Origin: Oreocharis arfaki
Taxonomy: Eukaryota > Chordata > Aves > Passeriformes > Paramythiidae
Assembly: GCA_013398015.1 (NCBI GenBank)
Contig: VZRR01002186.1
Span: 62,001 to 126,000 of the forward strand
DNA: 64,000 nucleotides
Direction of reading: 5' to 3'
The notes beneath the pieces were generated by a model. The model saw only the letters and a list, made by a program, of their open reading frames with translations, searched no databases and was not told where the DNA came from. Within the stretch, counting starts at the first letter, position 1; every line of letters begins with the position of its first letter. Positions 12,153 to 23,334 of this stretch are shown piece by piece. The position numbers and the translations under genes are program-made.

Positions 12153-14676
12153 CCTCCATTTGGGACCATGGGACTGAGGATGGGTGGGGGGAGACTTCCT
12201 CCCTCCACCAGGGAAGGCTGGCTGCAGCTTTAGGGATTCTCCCGGGTTCCAGATCCCATCCTGGCGGCTCCTCAGGGTTAGGATGAGGCCCTGCCCTGCC
12301 ACCAGCACGGGCCCAGCGAGGATCTCTGCGCTAAAGAACGACTCTGTGGCAACGATGCCTCGACAAACTCCCTGACAAAGGACAGGAACTCACATCCAGC
12401 AGCTGCATTTCCACCGGGTTTCCCGGGATTTGACTCAGACAAAGTGCCGGGGAGGGCACTTGGAGTTGCTGCTTCTCTGCAGGGGCTCATTAATTAAGGG
12501 CTCATCTGAAAGCATCCCACAGCTCTCTCCCGTGGTGCCCAGGCTGTTCGGAGATGCTGCTGCTGCTCTTCCAGGGCTCTTCCTGAACTCCCAGAGCCAG
12601 GAGCAGCTGCTCCCGCCGGAGCTGGGATGTGGGAGAGCAGCTCCAGCACATCCCCGCTCCCAGCAGCTCGTGGTGCTGCAGCAAATCCGCTTTTTTCACT
12701 GACATCACTCCCCTCTGATGGATCAAACAGCTCCGGCTCTGTGCTCTGCGGGGGTTTTTTGGGAAGGGTTGGTTCATTCAGGGGCTGAGTCACGCTGGGT
12801 AGAGGCAGCTCTGGTACTGGGGATGGGGAGGAATAAGGGGGAGGCAGAAATATTCCCCTAAAAAGAGCATTTCAGGCCAGAAAGCATAATTTTCCCTGAT
12901 CATTTTACATTTAGGATTACATACTGAGGTAAAAATAAGTCCCTAAATACCAGGCTGGGGCTTTTCCAGCCCGGGCTTGGAGCTAGAGCTCCCCAGAGCA
13001 AGGCAAATCTTCATCTGCCAGAATTCCAAAGTCTGCACACTCCTGGATTTTCCTCTCAGCGTTGCTCTTTTTTTCCGAAGTTCTCTCATGCAATGCCACA
13101 AAAATCAGACCTTTTAATGCAATTTTTGGATAGTGAGGGATCTTTCCCTTCCCTCCTGCAGTGGGGATGCATTTCTTTGCTGCTTTCCCCCCCTCCTTCC
13201 GCAGTAGAATTGGCTGCAAACCCAAAAGCAGCCGTGGTGGTGCCTGGGTGGGACCTTCAGGCGTCGGGGGCTTGGCCATTCCTGCTCTCAACTTCTTTCC
13301 CTCCTGTCCTTAGCGAGACATTTCCACTTATCCAGCATTTCCTGCCTCTCTCCCCTCCAAACCTAACACACAGATGCTGCTGGAGTGGATTCCTAAAAAA
13401 AACCAACCCCAAAAACCCAACTCCTTCATCTTTCTGAAGCTCCGAGCTTAATTAGGCTCGTTCCACACCTGTCTTGATGACACCTGAAGGAAATTAATGG
13501 GACCAGCAACCATTCCAGACTTCCCCCTGGCCTGTGGGAGCTTCCAATCACTTCCAGGATTGGGCTATGTCAGGGTGGAGAGTAAAGGACTTTAATTATT
13601 GGCCCTGCTGTGCTGGGGGATGGCAAGGAAATTGGGATCTGGCTGCACCACACGGTCAGCACAGGGGCCTGACGGCAGCGCTGGGAGAGGGGCACGGCAA
13701 AGAGCACAGAAATTCCCAGTGTGGAGCCTTCTAAAAAATCACAGGTGGAAAACGAGCCAAAGAAGAGCTGAAGAAGTTCAGGGAAGAGCTGGTGATGCAA
13801 AACCAAGCCCTGAAACAGAGCACCTGAGCAGCCACGGCCACACCTGCCCAGGTACAGCTCCCGAATTCCCTCCCCTCGGCTCTAATCCCACACAAATCCA
13901 CTGACTCTGGGGGCTGCATGACCCTGAGGGTGAGAGAGAGCAGAGATGTGCAAGAAAGAGCACAGAAGTCGATATTTTCTTCATCGAAGAAGTTTTCCTC
14001 CAGTAAAACCCTTTCTCATCCACATAAGAAAAGAATGAGGCGCAAAACGGGAGAAGGGGGTTTGTCACCCTGGGTTTTTATGGGATATCTGAGGAAGTTT
14101 CACAGGAAGCGTTCGGCTTCTGACAAATCAACCCCAAAACAGAGAGGATTCGTCACATCCCCATGAAGGCAGCTCTGTGTTCCCAGCACACAGGTTCCCT
14201 GGAGCTGTTCCCCTGCGGGGCAGCAGCTCTGGGGGGAAGGCCCTGGCTCCCACCCCTGCCTCTGTCGTGCCTCACATTCCCAGGGCTGTCACAGCTCCCG
14301 GCAAGGCTGCGTGGGCTGGGCCATATGGAGCCGTCGAGGCAGACACGAACACCCGTCGGAGCTGCATTCAGCAGGACTCGGCCTTTTCTTTCCCCTCTCC
14401 CTGCCCCAGCTATTTCCCTGTGTCAGCTCACGGTGTCTCAGGCAGCTTTCCCCACACTCCTGGAGCGCAGGGCAGCTGAAACCAAGACCAAGGCTAAAGG
14501 TCTGCGGCCGCGATCCGTCTGCGCCAGGAAGGCGACGCCATCCCGCACATCCAAAGCGTCACAGCTCCAAGCCTTGTGCCTTGAGTTATTGTTGTTATCT
14601 CCAAATCTGGCCACCACCTCCTCTCAAAGCTCTGAAGGAAGGTGGGGGTGAGACCTTTTTCCCATTTTCCCCAAAT
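12153..14676. other. Non-coding DNA, no gene recognised
   Basis: I recognise no gene or repeat. Open frames at 12494-12793 (minus) and 13599-13904 (plus) are short and overlap frames on the other strand. C-runs near 13185 and a small hairpin-forming TTCTTCATCGAAGAAG stretch near 13977-13992 are the only local oddities. Confidence 0.5.
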
Positions 14677-14893
14677 CCCAGGATGGTTTGGGTGGGAAGG
14701 GACCTCGAGGTTCATCTCATTCCAACCCCCCTGCCGCGATCAGGGGCGCCTTCCACAAAACCAGGATTCTCCACAGCCTATCCATGAACACTTCCAGGGA
14801 CGAGGCAAATTCCTCATTGCGATAAAATGGATCCCACTCCTGCATATCTCAGTTCCCAGCTTCTCCTTTCCCTCCTGGATATCAAACACCTCC
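14677..14893 (-). mobile_element. CR1-type LINE, 3' fragment
   Basis: The plus strand reads GGATGGTTTGGGTGGGAAGG, then CATCTCATTCCAACCCCCCT, then ACACTTCCAGGGACGAGGCA, and ends in CCTCCTGGATATCAAACACC. These are the usual order of CR1 3' landmarks in reverse complement. The middle is more diverged than in the neighbouring copies. Confidence 0.75.
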
Positions 14894-15261
14894 ATTTCTT
14901 GTGCTGGTTTTGGCTGGAATGGAGTTGATTTTCTCCCAGCACACGGAGCTGGAGGAAGAAGAAGAAGACGCAGGGGATGTTCAGAGCCCACCCTGGGGAT
15001 GGCTGAACACCTGATGGTGGAATGTGGGGAGTGAATTCCCCGTTTTCCCTCGCTTGCCTGGCTTTTGCTGTACCTATTAAACGTCTTTATCTCATCCCAC
15101 GAGTTTTCTCACCTCTCCTCCTCCACTTCTCTCCCCCATCCCACCCTGGGGGCCGAGCTGAGCTTCTGCCTGGGGTTAAACCACGACGTGTTTTTGGAGC
15201 CACATGAAAACAATGAGGGCTGGGAGGGTTTGTAGGTGGATGTGACGTGTGAAGGACAATT
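14894..15261. other. Non-coding spacer
   Basis: This interval includes a short GAAGAAGAAGA purine run near 14956 and C-rich sequence around 15100. I recognise nothing else. Confidence 0.5.
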
Positions 15262-15500
15262 TCACTCAATCCTCCAGCTGAATTACGGCTCTTTGGGTAA
15301 TTAGCAGCAGATATTTTTAACCAGATTGGTCCCTCCGGCTGAGGGCAATTCTGAGGTTGAAATCAATCCTGTACAAGCGTTATGATAATTTCAGAGATCT
15401 TTGTCTCTGTGGACAAAAGCCCCACTGTCTTCCTGTGAGCGTTGTGATGATGGGAACATTAATATTAGATAATTATGGCTTTGAAAGATTAAATGAAAAG
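15262..15500. promoter_or_regulatory. AT-rich single-copy block, candidate regulatory element
   Basis: This is repeat-free sequence with a TAATTA at 15298-15303, a second AATTA word near 15470 and an ATCTTTGTC word (SOX/TCF-like) near 15397. It contrasts with its C-rich left flank. The call rests on composition and motif density only. Confidence 0.25.
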
Positions 15501-15865
15501 TGGTGGTGAGGAGGAAAAGGCATCGTGTTAAATAAAACTGCTGCCCGTGTAGGCTGCTGACACTCCTCTGTTGGCAGATCCACACTGAAACAATCAAAGC
15601 AAGGAGAAGGGAGAGGTGGTTTGTGTCTGTCCAAGCAGACAGAGGTGCCGCTCTGAGGCAGGAGAACAGAGTTAATCACGCAGGAGAGGCGTTTCACTGA
15701 TCCCCAGCAGAAGCGTTCAGCCCCTTCTCACAGTGCTGCTCATCCCCAGAGCTTCTGGTCTTGGCGGGGCTTTGCTCAGGGTTTTGGTTTGCACGAGACA
15801 CAGAACCTTCCTCTGCAGGATCTCGGGGTGTCAGGGGGAGCACCTGTGATAGGGACAGCTCCAGG

Positions 15866-16104
15866 GAATCAGAATATCCCGAGTGGGAGGGACCCACGAG
15901 GATCATGAGCCAGCTCCTGGCGCCGCACAGACACCCCAAAATCCCACCCTGCACATCCCTGGGAGTGTTGTTCAAACCCTCCTGGAGCTCTGGCAGCCTC
16001 GGGGCCGTGCCCATTCCCTGGGGAAAGAAACTTTTCCTGATATCCAGCCTAACCCTCCCCTGGCACAGCTCCGTGCTCCCTCGGGCCCTGTCCCTGGTCA
16101 CAGG
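15866..16104 (-). mobile_element. CR1-type LINE of a different subfamily, 3' fragment
   Basis: The plus strand reads CCCGAGTGGGAGGGACCCAC, then CAGCTCCTGGCGCCGCACAG, CTTTTCCTGATATCCAGCCT and CGGGCCCTGTCCCTGGTCAC. This is the reverse complement of a CR1 3' region, but it differs throughout from the other fragments here (GACCCAC-GAGGATCATG instead of GACCTTTAAAACCATC). It therefore probably comes from another subfamily or another age class. Confidence 0.75.
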
Positions 16105-16749
16105 ACAAGGGACAGCTGGGCAACCCTTAAAACCAGAGCCCAGCACTGAATTTGAGATAAAGCATCTGTAACCACAAACAAGAGCCAAAATAATGCCCAG
16201 AGCTGTGGGGATGGAGGAAGGATGGGTGAGGGAAGGGTGAGGAGCCGGCACTGGATGGAGCTGGGAGGCAGGAAGGAGAACTGGCCCGTTATCACACCCG
16301 GGAGCAGGAGCACAGCCCTGCCCACAGCTCCTCTCCACACCCAGAGCCTGGCAAAGCGAGAGCAGAGCTTAAAAGATAAATAAAATAAAAAGCCAAGAAG
16401 CAAATCCCTGACCATTCCAGGGGTGCTGCTTTAAGCATCCTACATCCCCCTTTCCCTCCTGGCCGAACTGGCCCCGCTGCCTCGGACGGCTCCAAACCCC
16501 ACAGAGGGGCCCCAGCACCCCAAATCCCCCCGACATTGTCACATTCCTTCCCTACAATTACAGATTTGTTCAGGAGTGTCGCCTGGCACCCCCTGGATAT
16601 GCCCAAACTCGGGAGAAACATCTCTTCAAAGAGGCACAGACCAACCTGTCCACGCCTGTGACCTGTGCCAGCGCAGGGCAGAATTTTAATTGCCTGCCCA
16701 GCCCCATTCCAGAGCCACGTTTTCCTCTTCCTCCCCCTTCTTTTTTTTT
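16105..16749. other. Non-coding spacer
   Basis: There is no gene. A weak A-rich stretch (AGATAAATAAAATAAAAAGC) lies at 16374-16393 and a T-run at 16740-16749. Confidence 0.5.
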
Positions 16750-16920
16750 GGCTTGCTCCGACGGAATTTTATGAATATGAAAACCTTACCGGGGTGTAAT
16801 GAGCAGAATCCTCTTAGAGCAAATCTGACAGGCACCGAAGGTACCTTAATGGATGTATTATTTCAAATGTTGCCTTCTGTTTGAGAGCTGGCAAGCAGAG
16901 GGAAGCATAATTAGAGGGTG
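16750..16920. promoter_or_regulatory. AT-rich single-copy block, candidate regulatory element
   Basis: This stretch has TTTATGAATATGAAAACC (POU-like), GGTACC, and CATAATTAGAGG near 16907. No repeat similarity is visible. It has the texture of a conserved non-coding element, but conservation is untested. Confidence 0.25.
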
Positions 16921-17569
16921 CTGGGGACCTTGTGCAGCTGGCCCTTCCTTCCCACCTCTCCTATCCAGATTATTTCCCCTCTGTGACCTTTATAATCTTG
17001 CTCTGATCTGGATTGGAGCGAAAATTTGTGACCCTTTGATGAGCGAGGCGAAAGAGTTTGTGTGCGCTAAATTCATTTTCTTCTCCTTTAAAAAAAAAAA
17101 AAGAAAAAAAAAAGTTCTTAAATAAGGCTCAACCAAATCCTTTAAGCCAGTTGCTTTTATCTATTTTTATATGGAATTTAAGGATTTGTGTCTTTTTTTT
17201 CCCCACCTCCCTGTCGGTTCCTTTTTGATTGAATTACATCAGGAGCTGGGCGTTGCAGCGTTCGCTGGAGCTGTAGTGAAACTCCAAAATCACAGAAGCT
17301 GCGACGATTTCAGTGGGTGGGGATGCAAAATTCTCCTTCGCCCTCCTCATCATTAATATTTCAACGCACATTTGGCTGCCAGGCTGGTGGGAGGCTGCAC
17401 TTTTCCAGCCAGGAATGCCCAGGGTTCCAGGCTATCCGTGGCCAGGAATGACTGACCTTGCTGGATGGAGAGAATTGTGTCTGCAGCAGATTTTGGAGCT
17501 TCACGGCTTGGGCAAAGCTCCTCACAAGCCTCCCTTGAGGAACATTATGTCAACAGATCCTCATCAAGC
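16921..17569. other. Non-coding DNA with A-rich run
   Basis: Two A-runs separated by one G lie at about 17089-17113. The flanks (17000-17070 and 17150-17360) are AT-balanced and repeat-free. I see no poly-A-tailed retrocopy next to the A-run: upstream sequence shows no open frame or family similarity. Confidence 0.5.
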
Positions 17570-17590
17570 CCCTAATTATAATAATTAGGG
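17570..17590. repeat. Inverted repeat built on TAATTA
   Basis: This is a perfect dyad with CCCTAATTA at 17570-17578, a 3-nt spacer TAA, and TAATTAGGG at 17582-17590. It is a palindromic arrangement of two homeodomain cores, or simply a small hairpin. Confidence 0.8.
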
Positions 17591-17760
17591 CAGGATGATG
17601 TGGAGTTAACAAGCAATGGTGCCTGTGCTGGAGAAACCACTTCCTTCTCCTTCATCGCCCTCACTCTGCTCCCCAGAGCAGCCCCCAGACAGATCCCTGT
17701 CCCTGCTCTCCCCAGCAGGGATCCAGCAGCCGGGATGCTTCCCGAGGGAGGGGGATCCCC

Positions 17761-18084
17761 GAGTTATCCCGGCTGGATTCCCGAGTTATCCTAGCTGGAT
17801 TCCCGAGTTATCCCAGCCAGATTCCTGAGTTATCCCAGCCAGATTCTTGAGTTATCCCGGCTGGATTCCCTGAGTTATCCCAGCTGGATTCCCGAATTAT
17901 CCCAGCCGGATTCCTGAGTTATCCCAGCCAGATTCCTGAGTTATCCCGGCCGGATTCCCGAGTTATCCCAGCCAGATTCCTGAGTTATCCCGGCCGGATT
18001 CCCGAGTTATCCCAGCCAGATTCCTGAGTTATCCCAGCCAGATTCCCGAGTTATCCCGGCCGGATCCCCGAGTTATCCCGGCTC
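17761..18084. repeat. 22-bp minisatellite, 14 full units plus a partial, with 44-bp dimers
   Basis: Units start at 17761, 17783, 17805, 17827, 17849, 17872 (one 1-bp shift) and then every 22 bp to 18070. Each starts GAGTTATCC (one GAATTATCC) and ends in GATTCC-like sequence. Two main monomer types exist: GAGTTATCCCAGCCAGATTC(CT) and GAGTTATCCCGGCCGGATTC(CC). Units 8, 10 and 12 are identical to each other and units 9 and 11 are identical, so a 44-bp dimer has expanded recently. Because 22 is not a multiple of three, the reading frame rotates through the array, which argues against coding. Confidence 0.95.
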
Positions 18085-18527
18085 CTGCAGTGCTTAATGG
18101 GAATAAATAAGGAGGTGTCAGAGAAAAATTCTGGAATGCAGCACCAGGAAAACTCCCAAGCTCGGCCCCTTTGCAAAGCCGATGGGATGAGCTCTGGATC
18201 CCAGATCCCTGACAAGCCCCTGTGGATCCTGACAGCGCAGACGGGGTCCTGATGCACCCTGATCCCCTTTATCCCTCTCCCTCCTTCTGTTTGCTGCTCC
18301 CTCGGGAGGCACGACCCCGTTTCACCATCCCGCTCTCTCTGCAGGGGCTGGAGCGTCGGCAGCAGCCTCCCGAGGGGCAGGGAAGCCGCTCAGCTCGGGG
18401 ACGTGGCTGAGACAGAGCCATTCCCGGTGTCACTCCCGCTCATTCCACACCTTCCCCTGCTCCTGAAGCCAGGCTGGGGGTGACCTATTTCCACATGGGA
18501 TCCATGCTTGGGAGCTGATGGAGAGTT
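18085..18527. other. Non-coding spacer
   Basis: This is C-rich spacer between the minisatellite and the next CR1 fragment. I see no gene or repeat. Confidence 0.5.
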
Positions 18528-18732
18528 ATGGGGTGGTTTGGGGTGGAAGGGACCTTTAAAACCATCTAATTCAACCCCTGCCATGGGTAAAGACCTTCCT
18601 CTATCCCAGGTTGCTCCAAGCTGGCCTTGGGCCCTTCCAGGGATGGGGCAGCCATAGCTTCCCTGGACAATCAGGGCCTCACCGCCCTCTGAGCAAAGAA
18701 TTTCCTCCCAAAATCCGGCCTAAACCTGAGCA
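18528..18732 (-). mobile_element. CR1-type LINE, 3' fragment
   Basis: The plus strand reads GGTTTGGGGTGGAAGGGACC, then CATCTAATTCAACCCCTGCC, CAGGTTGCTCCAAGCTGGCC, CAGGGATGGGGCAGCCATAG and finally AATCCGGCCTAAACCTGAGC. This is one of the better preserved CR1 3' regions in the window, in reverse complement. Confidence 0.88.
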
Positions 18733-21700
18733 AAGCTTTTGATTAGAAAGCAAACCTGACTGCTGAGCAAAGCAGGGCCCCATTTGGGATCTGCCCCCGG
18801 CCTGCAGTGAGGGCCCAAGGATCTGCCCCCCGCACTCAGAAACGCAGGGAGGTGAAAAAAACAGATCCAGAAACACCACCTCATCCTCCTTCTCGAGATT
18901 TCAACGAGGAAGTGGCAGCTCAGACAGATAAAATGATGATAATTTTCCTTTTCTTTAGTTCTCTCCCCATCACCTCCCCCCTCGCCAAAACAGACTCAAA
19001 GAAAAAAGAGGAAAAATCTCGAAGCTAAAAAAAAGAAATCAAAAAGCACCTTTTCTCCATTAAGCTTATTGATGGTCTCAGCAGACCAGAGCAAGATCAA
19101 AGAGAGAGAGAGGAAAAAGCTGTGGCTAATTAAAGAAACAACTGGGTACGAGACAAATATCAGAAGAGAAGACAAAAGCCTGACAGAGATGGGGACAAAA
19201 CCAACCCCAGATCACAGAGGGCAGAGCCACCAGCATCCAGGAGGCTGCAGGGAGCAAACAGCCTCTGCCACAGCGGGGTGAGAACAAAACCTCAACCTAC
19301 AGGCTGTCCTAGGGTCAAGCTAAACCCTAGACCCGGCATCCTGTGCCAGGAAAAGCAGGGATCTCGCAGGGAACGTGGCAATTCCAGATCCAAAGGGCTG
19401 GCCCAGTGCTCACCAGTACCGCAGGTTCAGCCTCCCCTGATCTCAGAGCTGCTTTGTCCATCCCTGCTTTGGGGTCAGATGCTTTTGGGGTGGTTTGGGA
19501 TGTGCCAGGAGAAGGCCACTGCGAGGGAATTGTGGTTTTACGGCCGTTTGTTTAAGGGTTGGTTCTTTCAGAGGTGCTGAACAGCTCCTGCCACACCTGA
19601 CAAGAGCAGGGCGAGGAACGTTGTGTCCCAGCAGAGTTCTGGGCGCTGTCTGAGGATCACCACAACGAGATCAGGATGTCTGGAGCTCCTGGCTATCGGC
19701 AAACGCTGGCACATCCCCCTTGAAATGAATCCATCTCGCACGCAGCTGCTCTCACACACGGATAAACCGGCACAAGTGCTCAGATAAATTCAAATTAGGG
19801 GAAAGGCTTTATTGACATGACAGGCACTACAGGCACTGCCAAAACACTAGAGGAGAAACCTGTCAGGGGGAGATAGGATTCAGCAGCCAGGCTGAACGTG
19901 CAGCCCTTCACCTGCCGTGGGAACAAGGGGGAAAATGGCAGAAAAATGGGAAAAGCAGCCCTGAATCAGCAGCTGTGCCAGGGTGAGCTGGGGCAGAGTC
20001 CTGCTCTCCTCATCCCTGGCACCCACCAAGTATCCCATGCCAAAAGCAGTTTTCCTTCTTGCCAGCACGTTCTGGAATGCTCTCTCACCCCTCTAGCATG
20101 TCTCTCCCTTCCCTGAGGTGTGTTTGCTCCCTGATTATTGCACATTCCTGTCTCCTCTCACCGCCTCTGCAGCCACAGCCTCTCCATGCCTTGGCACCGG
20201 TGGCTTCTGCACCTCTGGAAGGTCTGCACCCAGCTGAGAGCAGTGTTTGGTGGGGATTTAGGTGCTCCAGGTTGTGAGGGGTGTGGGTGGGAACAGCTGG
20301 GAAGGGTCCAGCAGCTCGGGAGTGAATCATCCAGGAATGGGATGGGATGGGATTTGCCTCCCCGCCGTGAGGGTGCAGCTGATGGAGACGTTGTGGTTGG
20401 GAAGGAATCCTCCCCAAGGGACCTTGGCAAGGGAAAGGAGGACAAAAGCAGGAATTCAGGCAATGTGCTGCTGCTCACCTTTATGGGAACATTCCCCCAG
20501 AACAGTCCTCAAGCCCCTACAAACACCAGGCCTGAGGGGCCCTGTGCTGTCTCTTGGGCCTTGTGAGCTCCAGGAGATCTGGGACTCAGCTCTGCTCCTA
20601 ACGTGGATGTGCACAGGAACCCTGGGGCTGCCTTTGCTGACCCCTCCAGCTCCATCACAACACGACAATTCCTGGACTGGGTCAGGCTGTGAGCCCACTG
20701 AGCCATTTTCTCACCCCAAAACGCGATGCCAGCAAATACCAGGGAGCTGAACGTGTAAACAATCACTCCATGGGCTGTGGAGAGCAGGGAGCAGCGATGC
20801 CAAGAGACTTCATTTTCTGCATCCCCAGCTAAAAGCCGAAGTGTGGGAGACCCAAGCGAACCTTGCTGCACGCACTCCGACCTCTTGTTCTGCACCAGCA
20901 GGATCCTGGTGCTTGCAGGGACGTGAAAGTTGATATTTAAAGAAAGCTTTAGGTAAAGCATTAAAACAAAACCACTTTCAACCCCAAATGTCCCCAGGAG
21001 CTGCCTCCAGAGGTGGCTGCCAAGGAGACAAGGCTTGGTTTGCATAAAACCATCAGCTCTGCCAATAAACCCAGGTATTTATGAGCTGGATCTCCCCTCC
21101 TCCCTCCCTCTGCTGCGAATGTCGCTGCGAAAGTGCCCAGGTGAATGCCCAGCTGCTGCCCGTGGACAGGGAGGGTGTTCCCCAGCACTCTGTGTGCTCT
21201 CAGGCAGTGCTGAGCACGCTCCTCGCTCCCACCATCCCTGCCTTTCCCGGGCCGCAGCGTGGCAGCCGCTTGGAACAGCACCCAAGGCCGGATCAGAGGG
21301 GCCAGGGAAGGAAGGAGAGCTCAGCATCCATCCCAAAGCACGGACGAAGCTTTAATTAGGCGGCGAGATGCAATTACTCATCCTGGAGCCGTGCCAGCCA
21401 ATACCCGAGCGGGAGGGCTCAGTCTGGGTGGACGAGAGGGGTGGGGACCTTTGGTTCCATCCGTGAGGACGCTCGGCTGTCCTGCCCAAGGACAAGGTGG
21501 GGACACCCCCCCTGCAGGACATCCCCAGGACAAAGGGAAGGGCAGCTCTGATGGAGCAGCGCAGGAACGCAGGGATCTGTGTCCAGCACGGCGGGGAGAA
21601 TCGAGGGACAGAGTGCAAACCCCGTTCCCTCCCCAAGCACAAAATGCTGAAGTATTTTGGGTCAAATTTTGGGCTTTAGCGCTCTGATGTCCTGATTCTC

Positions 21701-21835
21701 CCCAAAAAATCTTCCAGCTCCCTCTGCTCCCTGACTCCCTGTACGATGGCAGGTGCCTGCCAGCTCTTCCACCGCACTGCTACAGAGCAGCAGAATATTG
21801 GGAAAGCTTTCCTTCATCCGACAGAGAGGACTCCC
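18733..21835. other. Non-coding DNA, no gene recognised
   Basis: No gene is recognised. An A-rich purine stretch lies at about 18985-19130. The frames at 20138-20750 (plus) and 20509-21045 (minus) overlap in several phases and have no known domain. A G-quadruplex motif at 20278-20301 is listed separately. Confidence 0.5.
20278..20301 (+). other. G-quadruplex motif
   Basis: Four G-runs of at least three (GGGG, GGG, GGG, GGG) are separated by loops of 3, 1 and 7 nt. This fits the canonical G3+N1-7 pattern on the plus strand. Confidence 0.6.
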
Positions 21836-21962
21836 CATCCCTGGAAATGTCCAAGGCCAGGCTGGGCAGGGCTTGGAGCAGCCTGGTCTAGTGGAAACTG
21901 TGCCTGCCATGGTCCTTAAGGTCCCTTCCAACCCAAACCAGCCTGGCATTGTGATTCTGTCC
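21836..21962 (+). mobile_element. CR1-type LINE, terminal 3' fragment
   Basis: The strand reads CCCTGGAAATGTCCAAGGCC, GGGCTTGGAGCAGCCTGG, then TTAAGGTCCCTTCCAACCCA and a terminal GTGATTCTGTCC. This is the sense-strand CR1 end, including a near-intact ATTCTGT terminus. Only about 125 bp remain. Confidence 0.88.
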
Positions 21963-22144
21963 CAATTTCAGCTCAGCACGGCAGCACAAGGGGAGCGCTT
22001 GATGTTGCAGGGAACAACATCCACTTCTGTCTGCCCTGTTAAGTTAGAATTGAAAAGAAATGCTGGATAAAACCCCCAAGATCCAGCCAGGCAGCCCACC
22101 TCCATTCCCATGGGAAGGTTTGAGTTAGAGGAGCTTGTGTTGCC
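21963..22144. other. Non-coding spacer
   Basis: I recognise nothing here. Confidence 0.45.
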
Positions 22145-22390
22145 TTGGCTGATTGCAATTACACCGAGCGCTGTCTGGCTGGAAATAAAATGAAATTGCA
22201 ACAGAGTTCCAGCTTTAATTGAAATTTCCTGGGATCTGTTATTACACGGCAGTGATTGTTCTGCGGCACTAATGAGCCTTTGCTCAGATGATTATCCAAG
22301 TGTCTCTCCAGTCGCTATTTCATTATTGTATTATTAATGATCAGATAGGATTGTCACAGCTGAGACGAAACCTGAACATCAGACAGAGCC
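22145..22390. promoter_or_regulatory. AT-rich single-copy block, candidate regulatory element
   Basis: This stretch contains repeated GATTGCAATTAC and AAATTGCAAC words (C/EBP-like ATTGCAA), TTTAATTGAAATT and ATTATTAATGATCAG. It is repeat-free and more AT-rich than its neighbours. Regulatory function is inferred from texture only. Confidence 0.28.
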
Positions 22391-23212
22391 CACAGACACT
22401 GCTCGACACATCCCCTGCACTGCTGCTGCACCAGCACTACATGAATACCAATTTTTTTGGGGGGGTGGGAGAAGGATTTTATGTTTATCGGTGCTCTGCT
22501 CTGTTATTCTGTAGGAATTCTGCCAGCCTGATGGTGTTTTGGGTCTGCTCAGGAAGGCTGGTGCTCTCCAGACTTTGTCTTTCGAGTCTTTTCTTATTTC
22601 TTGGTTTGCTCGTTGAAGGCTGAGGATTTTTACTTGGCCATTCAGTGAAACAAGGGCTGTCACCTCCCCGTTTCCTTACGGATATCAAGAGCCTCCAAGA
22701 TTCCCTGATTGAGTTTCCTGGCCTGGATCAATCACTAAAAGAACTTTAACGCTGAGGAGCTGCTTCCCCAGCCCACACTGTGCTGCCTGGCAGGGATTCA
22801 GAGCCCTCTCTCCTTCCCCACGCTGCCCTGTGCGCAGTCAGGCAGGATCCCGGGATCCCGGTGCTCCGAGTGAGGCCGGGCCAGCACCGGGAGCTGTTCG
22901 TTCTGGGGACATTCCCAGCATTTGGCAGGGCAGACAAAGACCTGGCTCTGAGCAGCCCCAGATGCTTTGGGAAGCAGCTTCCCCCTCCCTCCAGGAGTGG
23001 ATTTCGGGAGAGATGCTGCTGGAAGGACACGGCGACATCTGGGCCGTGTCACCACTTCGAGGGGCTTCCAACTTCCCCCTCTCCCACTGCTGGATCTCTG
23101 GTGGGCACAAAGCAAAGACGTGACCCGGGAGCTCTGCAGGGTCTCCCCATCCCAAAACGCCACAAAACAAACAGCCATCATTCCCAGAAATGCCCTTTAG
23201 CAGGGTAAGATA
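22391..23212. other. Non-coding spacer
   Basis: I recognise no gene. A perfect 14-bp palindrome, GGATCCCGGGATCC, lies at 22845-22858. Frames at 22780-23208 and 22838-23323 overlap on both strands. Confidence 0.5.
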
Positions 23213-23334
23213 AGCCCTGGAATGTCCAAGGCCAGACTGGACAGGGCTTGGAGCAGCCTGGGGTAGCGGGAGCTGTCCCTGCCCAGGGCACCGGATGAGC
23301 TTTAGGGTCCCTTCCAACCCCAACCATTCCAGAA
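23213..23334 (+). mobile_element. CR1-type LINE, terminal 3' fragment
   Basis: The strand reads CCCTGGAATGTCCAAGGCCA, GGGCTTGGAGCAGCCTGGGG, then TAGGGTCCCTTCCAACCCCA and ACCATTCCAGAAC. It has the same landmarks as the fragment at 21836, and the final ATTCTGTG is degraded. Confidence 0.87.

Noticed and set aside
15440..15480. C/D box snoRNA from GTGATGATGG
   Set aside because: No D box or terminal stem at a proper distance.
17086..17116. Poly-A tail of a processed pseudogene
   Set aside because: No gene-like sequence or target-site duplication is visible upstream of the A-run.
17616..17828. Short frame with repeated SYPGWIPE-like peptides
   Set aside because: It is a translation of the 22-bp minisatellite. 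The unit is not a multiple of three, so the phase rotates and no repeat protein is encoded.
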